From the NCBI GenBank assembly GCA_030248295.1, contig JASANH010001722.1:186001-250000 (forward strand): a stretch of DNA of 64,000 nucleotides, in the 5' to 3' direction. Source of the DNA: Mesodorylaimus sp. YZB2_4. Taxonomy: Eukaryota > Nematoda > Enoplea > Dorylaimida > Dorylaimidae. Shown piece by piece: positions 33,695 to 46,420 of the stretch. The position numbers and the translations under genes were made by a program. The notes under the pieces are model-generated. The model was not told the origin of the DNA, searched no databases, and was given only the letters and a program-made list of their open reading frames with translations. Each line of letters opens with the position of its first letter. The stretch's first letter is position 1.

Positions 33695-34070
33695 GGGGGG
33701 GGGGGGGGGGGAGGGGGTGTGGGTCAAAAATAGCAAAGGTACCTGCACAACCTAGCCAGGCGGGACTGGTCTAAAATATTAGAAGGGTCCCCCCTTTACA
33801 AAATTTTTCCAAAATCTTTTAAGGGGCCTTCAAAAACAGTAAAGGTAGCTAGCTACCTGCACAACCTTGCCGTTCGGGACGAGGGGGTCTAAAAAGAGAA
33901 GGATCGCCCGTATACAACATTTTTTCAAACTTTTTTAAGAGGGCGGGGGGTCAAAAATAGCAAAGGTACCTGCACAACCTTGCCAGGCGGGACTGGTCTG
34001 AAAAATGAGAAGGGCCCCAATTTTCAAAATTTTCACCAAAATTTTTAGGGGGTCTACGCGACCTTACATA
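33695..34070. repeat. Poly-G tract and three-copy minisatellite
   Basis: After a G-rich run (about 33695-33718), three tandem copies of a unit of 100-125 bp begin near 33723, 33824 and 33949, each opening with TCAAAAAYAGYAAAGGTA and CCTGCACAACC and containing GGGAC and TCTAAAA/TCTGAAA. It lies just beyond the 3' end of the PP6 regulatory-subunit gene. Confidence 0.75.
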
Positions 34071-34217
34071 CCCGGTCAGCGATGTTGACAGCGAGCAGTT
34101 CAGTTGCCCCTTTTCAAGTTTTTTTGCTGGCCTTGAGAAACTTTTACAGAAAACTTTCATGTTTTTTATGCGCAACGCTTATTTTTCCACTCACCCTTTC
34201 GACATAGGAGTATTCGA

Positions 34218-37200
34218 TTAAGTAAACTGAGCCCAATCATTTGCGGATTCTTGCCTAACAAAAAATACATGGACAAGAGAGAAAAATTTTTCCTGACTGC
34301 TACCAACTTACTGATTTTTTGGCATTCTTTTGTCCCAAGGATCGAATGCAGCAGCACTGCCACCAGTTGTCTGATTCGATTCGGATGCTTGATTGAAATA
34401 AGCCCAATTATTTTCACCAACTTGTTCTCCTAGTATTTTTCCTTCACTTTCTTGTTTTGTAGAATTCGATGGAGGCCACTCATCGTCGAATGAAGCCCAA
34501 TTCTCGCTACTCGTACTGATTGGTTTCTTGGGTGAGGTCGCAGAAGACCATTCTGCTGGCTCACAGTCTACACAGGTGAAACTTTCTTTCAAATTTTCAT
34601 ATTTTCTTATATACTAGTCCTACCTTTACCAATTTCCATTTCCTCTTCTTCTTCATCACTGGAAGAGGTTAGTTGTTTGGCGGTGCTCAGGTCAACTGCC
34701 ATTTTTTCACAGCCAGAAATATCATTGCGACGCTGGAATGTGATTTCTTTTTCAGCCCACACATCTTCATCAGCTCCGATGGAACTAATGTGTTTTTCAG
34801 CCTCTGCTTCAAATGCTGATTCATCCATGGGCTAAAATTTAAAAATATAAACTGGAATTTACAAATTCAAAAATATGTTACTTCGTCTTTTAAAAAATCA
34901 GCAGCAGTGACATTCGATTTCGAGCTGAAAAAATACTTTTTTCTGATGTATGAGATACTGTAAAACTGGCATGGCATACAAGACATCATCTGCAGCCGAT
35001 CCACTTTGCAACGCATTTGACAGTGATCGCATGTCCTGCAAAAAAATCGCGATCATATCCCAGCCATTACGATCTAGGTCCGACAATGGATTCAATCTTC
35101 GACTCAAACCCAGCCTAGAATCCAACACAAACCCATTTTTTAATAGTCGAACCCAACGCATTCGCAAGTAAACCCAAATCTAAGAAAAATGACAATATCT
35201 TTTGAAATATTTGGCTAAAAACTGGAAAATCGCTTTTGATTTCTGCTACGTGCCAGAAAATATGCCGTACATGCTCTTGAACATGCTAGCGAAGCATTCT
35301 GTACTACATTCATAAGCATGTAGAGTACTGGCTGTATTCGAGCTGTGAGGTTGGCGGGAGAGTCTCCCCTGAAGTAAGGGCCTAATTATCATCCGTTGCA
35401 CACAGCGCTTCTGCGCTTGTCATGCCATACTTTATCCACAGCCAAGCGCCATAAGGCGCACTCGAGGGTTATGAAAAACATATTTGCCAATCATTTTTAC
35501 CAGGCGGGAGTCGAACCCTCCTATGTAAATGCGCGCCAACCGTGAAAGGCAGACGTGAAACAGTTAGGTCCTCGTGCTAGTACACTGAACCAACTGCGTT
35601 GTGGTGTAAGGTTCGAATCAAGCCACGCAGCCCAGGTACCTACCGAAATAGTTTATTTCTAGCGTCCACTACGCCGGACCAGATGGGACTCACGCAAGAT
35701 CGAAGAGCCAGCTGCAAACGTCCGGTCGTCGAGGAATACTGATCGAGACTGACTGATCCCCCGGGCAAAGAGCAGGGCCTTTATATACGTAGGCGATGCC
35801 CGGGTCCAAGGACTAGTCATATCAATCCCTCGCATGTCAGTAAAACAAGTCAGCTCGGCCTCTCGGCCTCGCTCGGCCCTGACCAGGGAGGGAGACAAAT
35901 AGTCTGTGCCTCGTGTGCACGCTAGATGTCTAACAAATAGTCTGTGCCTCTGTGCACACTAGATGTCCTATGCAAATAGGACCAGCACTGAAGGCACCTA
36001 TTACAGACGCCTTAACCGATAGGCCACAAATTCGGGCGATTTCGCGGCTTTCGCGTAATTTTTCTCAAAATGTTCAGCGACAACCTTAGTTGATATCAGC
36101 GACAATTTTGTTGAGAAAAATATGCTCTATCGACTGGTTGCCTTTTTTGGACTCTTTCTGCTTCCCCGATGTCTACACCGAATTTTTTCTATTTGAACTG
36201 CAAAAATTTACAATAACTCTTTGACAAAATCTGAAAATCGTAGATCAAGCCTTGAAGTTATATCTGCTTTATACAGCACATTTTGCTCTAAAAGATTGTC
36301 GCTGATATCAACTTTGGTTTTCGCTAAAAATTTCAAGAAAAATCGTCTTGAAGCGGCGACTCCGCACACGCGCCGAATTCGCGGAGACAGGGGCAACCGA
36401 CAATAATTAAGCCCTCGCTCAGCGTGAGACATTTTGTGGAGGCCATAACGCTCACACTGGAGTGGACCAAACGATAATTAATTTTTAGTCGTCCTAATGT
36501 CTCATCTATTTGCAAAAAGATCTCCGAAGATCCAATCAGCTCATCTAGTAGGCAACTGATAAAGCAACATGATTTGACCTGATCACATCTTCGAACTGTT
36601 TTTTTTGGATTCCTTTTACAGTAAATCGTGAAACCGAGAAGAATCCTGCTTAAGTCTCAACGTTCAATTACTTTTCGAGCAGTATTTTCATATGATATGC
36701 AAAGATTGTTTTTTGGGGTTTGGGTTCAGAAAAGGTCAACCTCGAAAATCCTTAGCCACTCTGCAGAAAAACCGACCAAACTCAGCCCAGAAGCCCAAAA
36801 AATGCTGTATGGTTGCGGTATGGGACCTAGTGTCGGACCTAGATAATGAGTAAAGTTCATACTTTTAGAGGACTCGCCCCCACGCCACCAGCAAAATCCT
36901 CAGTCTGATCAGTTAGCAGTCCATCGTCCCTGCTTGGCACAGCACCCACTTGGTCAGCTTCGCTCCGTTTTATGTAGTTTATCAAATAAGTGTCCACGAA
37001 CAGATTCCATGCTTGGCGTTCATCAACTGGTAGTTCTACAAGATAAAAAACCATATTCACCGAGCGGAAGTCGAACAAAATTGGCATGAAACCTAGAAAA
37101 ACTGACTGACTTACTCTCAAATGTGTCTTTCATGACGCAGGCATTAGGTCCATGGAGCATGGCATAATAAATGGAGACGGCCAGTCGCATGACATGGCCG

Positions 37201-40200
37201 ATATAGGGCGAAGCAAAACCCTCTGCCTTGTTGCTAAAAGTGAAAAACTAATTTTTTTCTCCAAATCAAACAAATTTCGACTCACGTAATATCCAAAGTG
37301 GCTTGATGCTGATCCACAATTATCTTCAAAATATGATGGGATTCCAAAATCTGAAACATAATTTTTTTAAAAACCCTGCATTAATGACATTTTGTGATCT
37401 AGTTATTTTTGTCAGCGTGAAAACACAGACAGTAAGCACTTATTCTACTAACCCACCCAGACTTGTAGAGCCTCGATTTTTTCGCTGTAGGTGCTGGAAG
37501 TCAAAAATTTAGCCCCCCCTCCCACCCCCACTGAAACATTGGTGTGCTAAATCTAAATATTACTTTCCTTTTTTTGTACTTCTGACATCGATTCTTGTGG
37601 ACTTCGTCTTTCAAGGGAGGAGGATCCCAAGAAATGCTCATGGGGCAATCGGTCATAAAATTCACTCACTTGTTTCAATAATGGAGAAGCATAGAATAAT
37701 AATTTAGGCGGGCATTGCTCACCAAAGTCGTCCACTTCACCCGTTGTTGCACATTCAGATCCACCCTCAGCCCCACAGCCGTCCTTGCCATCACTAGCCA
37801 TCTGCCCGTATAGTGCACAAATGAAACAGTTGACTACATTAGTGTGCAGAAAATTATTCCATTTGTGCTTGAAAAATAGCTCCTGCAAAACAAATGACAT
37901 CCTGATGTACTGTAATTAAAGAAACCTTTTTTTACACCATGCGCAAATAGTGAGATAATCGATCCTAGAGACAAAAATTAACGATTTTGTTTTCCCCATG
38001 GATTGGAGCACAAAATGACGGTCTTCTTCAGTGAATTATATAATATCTGATAATACGTACCAGGATTTCTACTAGTGCTTGTGTGGATGGAATGCTGCAT
38101 CTTTATTTTTATTATATGTCACACACAGTATGTACTGTATATGTAGATATACTTTACTAGCTGAATCTCTATTTATTTCATGTGATATATATTAGATATG
38201 ATGTGTATATCCATGAGGGCGCGGTAGCGTCCCCCATGTAGTACATGTGCCACACCAACAACGATATCTCAACAGCCTGATGTCATGAAGCGATGAAATT
38301 TCGTTTCTCAGTGTAACTTTACACTAGATTAAGTTCTACCCAAGGAATTTGCAAGATCTTTTTCCCTTCGGGCCCCACTCATACTAGGGGTGCGAGGGCG
38401 AAAAACCCGACCAGGTTTCTTGTTTTCGCTATAACTCGCGAACCATGCAGCCAAAACCGAAGAAATTTGGTGTGGACATAGAGAAAAACTAGTTAAGGAA
38501 GGCGCGTACCAAAAATCTTTTCGAAATCTTCACTGGTTATCCTTAAATATGGGCAGAAACGTGCCCGCGTCGTACATGTATGTTTGTATGTATGTATGTA
38601 TGGACCCGATATAGATCACAACGCCGATCGGGAGCTGTGTGAGAGTGGAAGATCCAGCTATATGCTCAAACGACAGGGTAACATCACTGCTGGTGCCTTT
38701 TGGCATTGATTTTGACCAGTTATTGACCCAAATTGCTGTAGGGTGCTCAGAAGGGGGTCCACTCGGGTGGAATTATCATTTTTTGTACTTTTAGACCCTG
38801 TAAAAACCGTCTGGAGAGGCCTAGGGCAACTTTTTATGGCTCAATCGAGTCAGGATGGTGCGGGGAGCAATTCCTGACCACAAAATTTTATTTGTTGCAA
38901 AAGTTAGAAGTTTTGGTTTTTGTTGGGGGTCCATTTGAAAAGAAAAACTCAAAAAATTTGGGAATGCAGAAAAATTCTGCAGGATATGACAACGATACTA
39001 GAAAACTTTAAGAAAGGCGCGAAATTCAAATTAAAGAACTGAATTTAAAAAAGAGGTGGTTATACAGAAAAGGCGTAATATGAAGAGTGACTGAAAAATA
39101 AAAACCGGACGTTAGAGGGACTAGTTTGCGGAAGCTCGCATCTTCCCCTCATACTTTTGCGAGTTAGGCGCAAATCGGGGTCGCTGCATGAGCTTCAATA
39201 AACACAAAATGCAGTAGATACGAGGGAAAGCGAGTCTGAAATCCTGTACATGGAAATCATGTAAAAGAAGTGAAAGCATGGGACTCACAAGACTACGTAG
39301 TAGCATCGAACAACATTTTAATGGGGGAATAAAAATCAAGCCAAAAAATCATTTTTGACCGCCACAAAAGTTGTCATGTCTTAAAAAAGAGCGATTTGTT
39401 TTTAAAAAGCGTTCTTCCTTCGAATTGTTATTAAAGTACTTGGCAATTAAACGGCGAAAATTCAGGTTATAATTAAGGATAGAAGATGCACTGAAAACGA
39501 GGTTGAAATGTTATGCCGTGAATGGCAGCGTGGAAAGATTGACTAGAGATAATGCTGCAACATATTTTATAAAATTTGGTCATTTGAATACTGCTTGTCA
39601 CTCACCATCAAATTTGACTTGGGCACATCATGTTCATGTTCATGATTTTCCACATCACCAAACGCTTGCGCGCACTCGAGGGTGAAGGGACACATTTCAC
39701 ACGAAACGATTCACCGGCCCAGCATGTTGGAAGTCAATTAAACTGCAATAAAAGGATCCTCATGACATACAAAACTAACCTAATGTTTGCTGAACTCAGT
39801 CTACAGTGCAACGTCTATTCTGAAGGAAAGCTTGTATTTCGCTGAAATACTAGTACTCAGATACGTGCCAACGAGTGCCTAAACTTGGCTAAGCCAGAGA
39901 AAGAGATTTAGTAAAAGACTCGTCATGGTTGTTGAGCGACAAAACAATGGCCACTGATTTTAATGTTTTGCGCATGCGTAAAAGCAAATTTTGTAGAATG
40001 GTTCTACTTGCACTCACGATTGCATGTGCTCGAACGCGGCCAGTCCTCGAAGGGCTATATTAGGCGGGTGGAGAGGAGTCAGGACTGAAAAAGGAGTGAA
40101 ATCCCATAAGCACTTATAAATTCCATGCATTAGGTCAGAAGCGCCAGGCACGCAAAACATCCCAGTGTCTGAATCTCGTTGTGCCCCACTGCTGCTAGAA

Positions 40201-43200
40201 GGTCTCACGAAGCTGCAAATTCATCAAAATTCCAGCCTGAGTAGAAGATTGCGCAATTGAAAGAGAGACCTGTCCTGCAAGTATAATTACATTTTCCACA
40301 ATGCAGTCCCTGAAATATCCATTATACAAGAGCTGCAGATGTGAGCATTTTCTAGCAGCCACCTTCCCCGAGCTGGTGACATAAATGAGGCTAGTTGTTA
40401 CGGTTACTTGTCAACCCTGAAATCGCGAGTACATGTGACCAGCCAGAGCAAGGCAGGATTTCTTGATCACCTTTTGTCAGCCTTCACTGGCCTGCTCCGA
40501 AGGCGCATCAAACCACATGTACTACCTTTCATAGTTTCATATCATGAATTTTTTGGAAATACGACTGGGATATACTTACCTTCAGTTTTTCAAAAAATGT
40601 TAAAATCGATTTGCAGGAGATCTGTACTTTATATGAACCCGCACCTGCATTTAATTAATATTCACATTAAAGTGGTTCTTCTTCGCCTTTAATACTAGAC
40701 GATTTAAAACCAATTGTCTATACACACGATATAAAAATAAATAAATATATCAATGTATATCTAATATGGAATTATGCACATCTACATATTTGCCGAATCT
40801 GGATACAGACTTCATGCTTATATATTGGGAGTTAGGATTATATGTATATCCTATGTATAATCTTGTATGTATAATGTATTTGATATATGCATGCACAGGA
40901 AATATTAGGTATTTTAGAAACTGATTTCGATTATTCAATAGAGTATTATTGTGTGTAATAGAAAAATTGGCAGGTTATATTATTCAAATACTTTATCGGT
41001 CAAAAATCATAAAATCAAGGTTGTTTATTGATGCAAGGCCCCAATCACTTTATCTGGAATTTTTAAAAATCTCAGATTGTGCGGGGTCACATTTTCTGGC
41101 TTGACTTGCCACCTAATATTCGAAATTCTCGAGGACATGACAAAATATAAGTGGGGCGTGTATATACTGTACATAAATTTATGGTGAAGTTGCACTGAAT
41201 TTGATTTTGTCTGGTTTATTTGGTACCAGACTCTGAATTCAGTAAAACCACCAGCGGTGTGCTTTTTAGTAGAAAACATCAACTTACTATCAAATTTCTC
41301 ATCAAATCTAACTTGGCAACTTCTTCGTGCACTTTTGGATGACCATTCGACAATAATTGAGCTAACAATTGTGTTAACGCTAAACGTGCCGAACCCAGCG
41401 GCGTATCAATTTTTCCCATCGGGAGTAATAATGGCTGCTAAAAATTACAAGACACATGTCGTTTTTAGCACAATTTTTTGCATACGGTACATACTTTCTT
41501 ATTTAATTCCAATAATCGCTTCAACTGAGCTAGGCCAGTGATCAAACATTGCTCAGTCGTTCGATAAGTATCCGGTTCCCACATGACACCAGCCGGTCTA
41601 TTGGCAGCGGCAATACGAGCGAAATCATCATCTTTGGCAGCCGCACATTTTTGCTCTGGATCATATTTTCCCAAATCATCGACCAAATTTAACGGGCTAA
41701 AGAAATCTGCTGGATATGTTTATACTTGGAATATTTTAACGTTTTTTAGAAATTTTTTTTAGCATTTCGTTCAGTGCAGGTAACAAAAAAATAAGCTTAC
41801 TTTTTCGAGTTCAATAATGTCTGTAATAATATAATGAAAATGGCACAGCCGCTGGTAGTTACTGAATCGGAATATTTATATTGATCTTTTATGGCCAAGG
41901 TCCGGCAAAGTAAGTCGTCCAAAACTGGTCTCCTGAGTGACAAAATACTCAACTCACGATCAGATCAGACGAGATTTTATGAGAGATAAATCAAAAATCT
42001 TACGATTCTAAAGCAGCCACCAAAGGATCGATATAATCTTCCATTAACGGATTATCATCGCGAGCGAACTGATCTCGTCGTAAGGCTCGAATCAATTCGA
42101 CCAATAGAAATGTTACATTTTGATGAGCTTCTTCTGGACGTGATGCATCAAGTTGGGATATCAGTTTTGGTATAAACGATCTTTCTCCTAGCCACTAAAG
42201 TTATAAGTGAGTCATATATAGTATGCTTTAATAGAATATGAACAATGAGCGCGGACTTGCAATGCTGCGCCTACAGCGTGCGACTTTTTCTACAGTGCAT
42301 ATATATCATATCTGCAGTAACATATATACGTTTTACATGGTTATAAATATATTCGTATTGAATATTTTCACACAGGCATATTATATATATATATATGTAT
42401 ATATATATATTTATGCTGTGCAGAAATGTATATAACATATATATATCACTCCACAAAATTTCCGAGCATCAACTAATAAGGTTCACGTTCATGTTTTACC
42501 AAATCACCAAACGCGCATGCGTACTCGAGGGTGAAGGGACACATTTTACACGAAATGATTTACCGGCCCGCGAGTCGAACACTCGCCCGTAACTGCGCAC
42601 CTGGCGTGAGAGGCAGACGCCTAACCCACCAGGCCACGAGGCTGGTAGAAAATTTGGAACGCTTCACGAATTTGCGTGTCATTAGGTTTCATGTCAATGG
42701 AATATGCAAAAAATTAGAGGCTAGATCTGCTAAAAATGTGTATGGCAAAACAGATCACGAAATACACTGCGTTAAGTGACATGACGTACTGTAACTCGAC
42801 AGACTTTTAGCCAAAATTTTTTATTGTCGACGGGAGTTTTATGGAATGATCTGACGGAAGATGTAGTGTTTTCTAAATTGGCACAGTTCCGTGAAAATAT
42901 TTATAAAATGACTTTTTGAGTTCTTTTTTATTTTATTTGTTTTTATTCATATTTTCACTTATGTTCGCATATTTGGTGTCTGGGGTCCTTGAGTGCGCAT
43001 CAGCGTTTGACTTCCAGTAAAAATGAATGAATGAATGAAAACAAGCAAATGCAACAATGCAGAACAAATATATGACATACCGAATGTACAACGTGTTTGG
43101 CTTAATAGACATTCCAAATGCTTGCGCATCAAACAAAAAAATATGAAATGCTGATACCGTATATCTAAAGTATACAGCATACTGTTTATGTAGTTTCGCA

Positions 43201-45056
43201 TCTCAATTTTTTTATACACTATATATACGTTTTTAAAAAATATACATAAGTACGAAGTTACCCTTCTTTGTAACCATCAGAGCACAAGGAGAGTGACTTC
43301 TAAAATAACGTGATGTATATATATATATACATATTGTCAAGTGATGTGTATATATATATCTGCTCCATGTATATTCTTGTCCTCTGCATAGAAATGGAGC
43401 ACAGATAAACCTCTAAACTATGTACCATATATATATATTTAGTTTATGTATACAGTATATACCTATATGTTTAGTTTATATATATGTATATATATATATA
43501 TATATAAACTAAAGTTTAGGGTCCAACATTTTCGCTAAGTCAACTAAAATATGGCTGCTGAATCTGAATATCATAGTATTTTCCTACATGCCGCATGTTA
43601 TATATATATTATATGCATCAAGTCATCCTAAGCCTGAAAACATGAGACAGAACCTACAGTAAATTAGAAACGCAAAACATTACCGTTTTTATAATCCGAG
43701 CCTGCTTATCATCATCGCCACCGCATGCCAGCCGGAATAACCCTTCAGCCAAAGCGGATATATCCAAATTCTCAATCAAGTTGTCCAAAAATGCTGGTTC
43801 CGCTTGCATATAAGCCAAAACCTTTAAAGTTTTCTGCATTTGTTTTTATTTTATCAACTTTAGTCAACCATTTTACATGATCGGCTTGTCTAGTTATGAG
43901 AAGACTGAAAACTTTATTGAAAAAGCTCGCCAATAGTGGATTTAACGTTTTCTTTTGATCATCGAAATTCGGGCGCACAAAATTTGCCAAAATATTAAAA
44001 CATTGAGTACATTTGCCCAATGCGGTTGTCAGCACTTCAGACCCGGCGCTGAGTATTTCGCTTGCCAAATGGGAATATCTGAAAGAGTCTGACAGTCAGG
44101 TGTCGGGCAGTTGGGTGCAGCTTGACAGGAGATTCCCGTCAAAGGCTTCAGAAGAGCTCGCGGTCAGTGATCGACCAAAAAGGTCTGTCCGAACAGAATT
44201 TCAGTCAGTTATATGACTTAAAGACGAAATGCACTCTAGATTCGATGTGGGAATATTCAAAAAAAGAGTGCGACATTCAGATTTAGCACCCATATTTTAG
44301 TGGGTTGCAAAAATTTTGGACCTCCAGCACCCATGCAAAAAGGCTCAAAATTTTGATTTCCTAATGGTCCCCCTTGCAATGAAAAATTTCGACTTTTTTC
44401 TGTGGGCGCTGGAGCCCCATCATTTTCGCTACCCCAACTTAACTATGGGTGATGAATCTGCATATCAAACTACTTTTTAATATATCCAAGTCGATTCTAG
44501 AGTTTACTTCGTCTTAAAGAGGAAAAAATTCACTCGCGATTTTTGTGAGATCAAGATTACATAAAAATCAATTTTACAAACTTGTATTTTCTAGTTTCAT
44601 CTTCGCAATATTCTGGCTCCGTCACGCAAAATTTTGTGAGTGCAATTAAATTTTCGTCTTTTGTTAAACTGCAAAAAAATATTAGTGGGCTAATTGCAAT
44701 GGTTTGTAAAAATATGTGGGGACTTACAAATCGGTTAATCGTTTATTGCCGCATTTTAATTCTTGTAAAATATATTCATCGTCCATGACTTCCGTCAGTT
44801 TGATGTCCTGTTTGCAAATAAAAGGGGCAAATAAGGTTTTGTAAGTACTAGGTTGTGATTTGGTGGAAAACCACGAACTTGGGTTTTATATAAACTGATA
44901 TTTTTTTTCTTTTTAAAGTCCTTTGGGCTACAAGATTATGCTAATTGACCGAATATGGGTACACAATCAACAAATCTGTGACCATATTCTTACAGGTTTA
45001 TCTAGTATGGTAGCCAATGAGCTAGTTTGAAATGCCGCTTCGGTTCGCCAAAACAT
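34218..45056 (-). CDS. PP6 regulatory subunit, SAPS-domain protein
   Basis: SAPS proteins bind and target the protein phosphatase 6 catalytic subunit. Minus-strand exons that join in phase: 45056-44994, 44807-44728, 44668-44582, 44078-43877, 43833-43684, 42194-42004, 41932-41801, 41696-41495, 41437-41288, 37882-37670, 37323-37286, 37233-37115, 37035-36863, then (at least) 34924-34882, 34831-34624, 34567-34312 and 34254-34218. Family signatures: MFWRTE start, DIKLTEVMDDEYILQELKCG, RKYKYSHLASEIL, LLASFFNKVFSLLITRQ, ALESRPVLDDLLC, TPLGSARLALTQLLAQLLSN, ELFFKHKWNNFLHTNVVNCF, then acidic DEDVWAEKEITF, WASFDDEW and a NDWAQFT end. About 600 residues precede the gap between 36863 and 34924, where one or more exons are unresolved; 34924 may extend to about 35041 after a TTTTTTGCAG. 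Total is about 800 aa or more, near the family size. Introns range from 43 bp to 3.4 kb. Confidence 0.93.
35418..36030 (-). repeat. SINE family A copy split by a solo LTR
   Basis: The tail and B-box side lie at 35418-35555 (minus strand: GGGTTCGACTCCCGCCTGG, then the CTCGAGTGCGCC and TATGGATAAAGTATGGCATG tail). The A-box side lies at 36006-36030 (TTGTGGCCTATCGGTTAAGG on the minus strand). The 450-bp LTR lies between them. It is in a PP6 regulatory-subunit intron. Confidence 0.85.
35556..36005 (-). mobile_element. Solo LTR of a retrotransposon, 450 bp
   Basis: Begins TGTAATAGG and ends CTGTTTCA on the minus strand (TG...CA), and is flanked by the duplicated target GACG (35552-35555 and 36006-36009). 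Internal signals are in LTR order on the minus strand: TATATAAAGG near 35787-35778, then AATAAA near 35657. A direct repeat with CAAATAGTCTGTGCCTCG lies at about 35897 and 35935. No retroelement coding sequence adjoins it, so it is a solo LTR left by recombination. A 4-bp duplication fits Ty3/gypsy-like or related elements; the class is not proven. Confidence 0.88.
38214..38935 (+). repeat. Dispersed repeat R1, copy 2
   Basis: Partner of 12317-12985. This copy lies in the 3.4-kb PP6 regulatory-subunit intron. It includes a GTATGTATGTATGTATG stretch near 38585 and the same GAGCTGTGTGAGAGTGG and GACAGGGTAACATCACTG blocks. Confidence 0.8.
39628..39726 (-). repeat. SINE family B tail fragment
   Basis: The minus-strand tail (GGCCGGTGAATCGTTTCGTG, CCCTTCACCCTCGAGTGCGC, GTTTGGTGATGTGGAAAATC, ATGAACATGAACATGA) is present; the tRNA-like head is missing. 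Lies in a PP6 regulatory-subunit intron. Confidence 0.75.
40170..40548 (+). repeat. Dispersed repeat R2, copy 2
   Basis: Partner of 16250-16595, with two short extra stretches relative to it (around 40280-40330). Lies in the PP6 regulatory-subunit gene's largest intron. Confidence 0.8.
42360..42430. repeat. TA microsatellite
   Basis: ATATATATATATATGTATATATATAT-type sequence inside a PP6 regulatory-subunit intron. Length variation between individuals is expected. Confidence 0.8.
42480..42646 (-). repeat. tRNA-derived SINE family B, full copy
   Basis: Nearly the same as the copy at 31831-31997: minus-strand head CCTCGTGGCCTGGTGGGTTA, GGCGTCTGCCTCTCACGCC, GTTCGACTCGCGGGCC, then tail CGGTAAATCATTTCGTGTAA and CCCTTCACCCTCGAGTACGC. 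Lies in an intron of the PP6 regulatory-subunit gene. Confidence 0.87.
43300..43520. repeat. Cluster of TA microsatellites
   Basis: Three separate (TA)n runs (about 43314-43330, 43424-43440, 43480-43507) in the same intron, separated by TTTAGTTTATGTATA-like sequence. Confidence 0.75.
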
Positions 45057-46420
45057 TTTCTGCGGGAGAAGAGCAAATCAGGAAAATATTTTCACGAGAA
45101 TGTTTTTACTTTCACATGTCTCTCATGTTTCTTTTCCACCGCTTACAGTATTTCTAGAGCACATTTGCGCACACCCACATTTCATCTATCCGTATGACAA
45201 AATCCCGCCTCCGCGGCCCCCATCGCCAAGGCGTCGTGCCTTTTGGCGCCTTTCTTTGTGACCGCGCTTTTTTGGCGCCAGTCACTTTTTTTTTTATGAA
45301 GCTTTAATCAACTTTGTTTTTCGTGTCCCAGCGCAATGCTCTAGACAAGCTGGACTTTTCCGAATAAGCAAGAAAACATTACGCGGCTAACCCAATGACA
45401 ATGGCCCAATTGGCCATCGCCTACGTGGCTTGGCGCCCAGCTGGAATCGCCTACTTGGGCAGCGCCTACTTGACCCAGCGTCCAGTTGGCGGCTCCCAGA
45501 TGGCCATCGCCCAGTTGGGGTGTGCCAGATCTTCCCTGTCTGGTGCTGTGCATCGACATTACTGCGCTGAAGTGATTAGCTCATGCGTGTAGCATTTGTT
45601 CCTGATGTTAAACATGCTTATCCGATACTGATCCAATTGTTATCTGCTCACTTTTAGATCTGGTTGTGAGCCAGGTCTATGCAGCTAGAATCCTCTAGAT
45701 CTGGCGAATGTTTTGCCCTAAAGCGGGCTAAACAGTGGATTTCTGGCGGACTGTTGTAAATCTAGATATAGGCCCATGAACAGCACAAATCCGCCTTATG
45801 TATTTTATAAGACGGTTGACGCAGCTGTCTTCGCGCGTTATGGTCTGATAAGCAATGACCGACAAGCCTGCGGCTTCTAGGAAACAGCTTAGTTTAACAA
45901 TCCATATTGTGGATAAATCAAAAGACTGCAAGAGGGAGCAGGTCTCAATCGAAAACTTTCAGACCCCAGTGCATGTATGCTTATTTACAACCAGCATCAA
46001 CTGAGCCGACCCTACAGCAGGCCTGAGTCCCGACCCTGATCCGAAAAAAGATTGATTGTGATGGCGTGTTTAACAGCGAGTCCCCACCTGCCTGCTTTGT
46101 TTCCTCGCTGCCATTCTGTATTGGACCACTCTGAATTACACACGACAGCGAAGGAGCGCCTAAAGCGGCATGCAAGCGTCAAATGAATGAGATTTAAAAG
46201 AAAAACGGAATTTCTCATAATACGTGTTTCACCTTATCATATTCCAGCAGATGCAGCACAACAAATTTTAATTGCTGATCCAGCAGTCAGATCGGATCAG
46301 GAGTGATCTACCCGTCGGACCAGTGGATCGGTGTTGTGACCATTGCCGCTAGGGGGCACCTGGAATTCTTGGGGTGTAGCTGATAAGATATCTGTCTCAT
46401 GACATGCTCACACGTTTCAG
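45057..46420. other. Upstream region of the PP6 regulatory-subunit gene
   Basis: Contains a degenerate GC-rich tandem repeat at about 45398-45530, built from GGCCATCGCCTACGTGGC / GCCCAGTTGGCG-like units. The open frames it produces in both strands are repeat by-products. No TATA box or CpG-rich promoter is evident. Confidence 0.4.

Noticed and set aside
42238-42456. Frames rich in Tyr and Ile on both strands
   Set aside because: Produced by TA repeats inside a PP6 regulatory-subunit intron.
43844-43868. 25-bp intron starting at GTTGAT
   Set aside because: It would also restore the frame but is too short for splicing; the 43-bp intron with a GTAAAA donor gives a better SAPS alignment.
45341-45592. 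Open frames with repeating AIAYLG / WAPSHVGDGQ-like words on both strands
   Set aside because: They are translations of a degenerate GC-rich tandem repeat.
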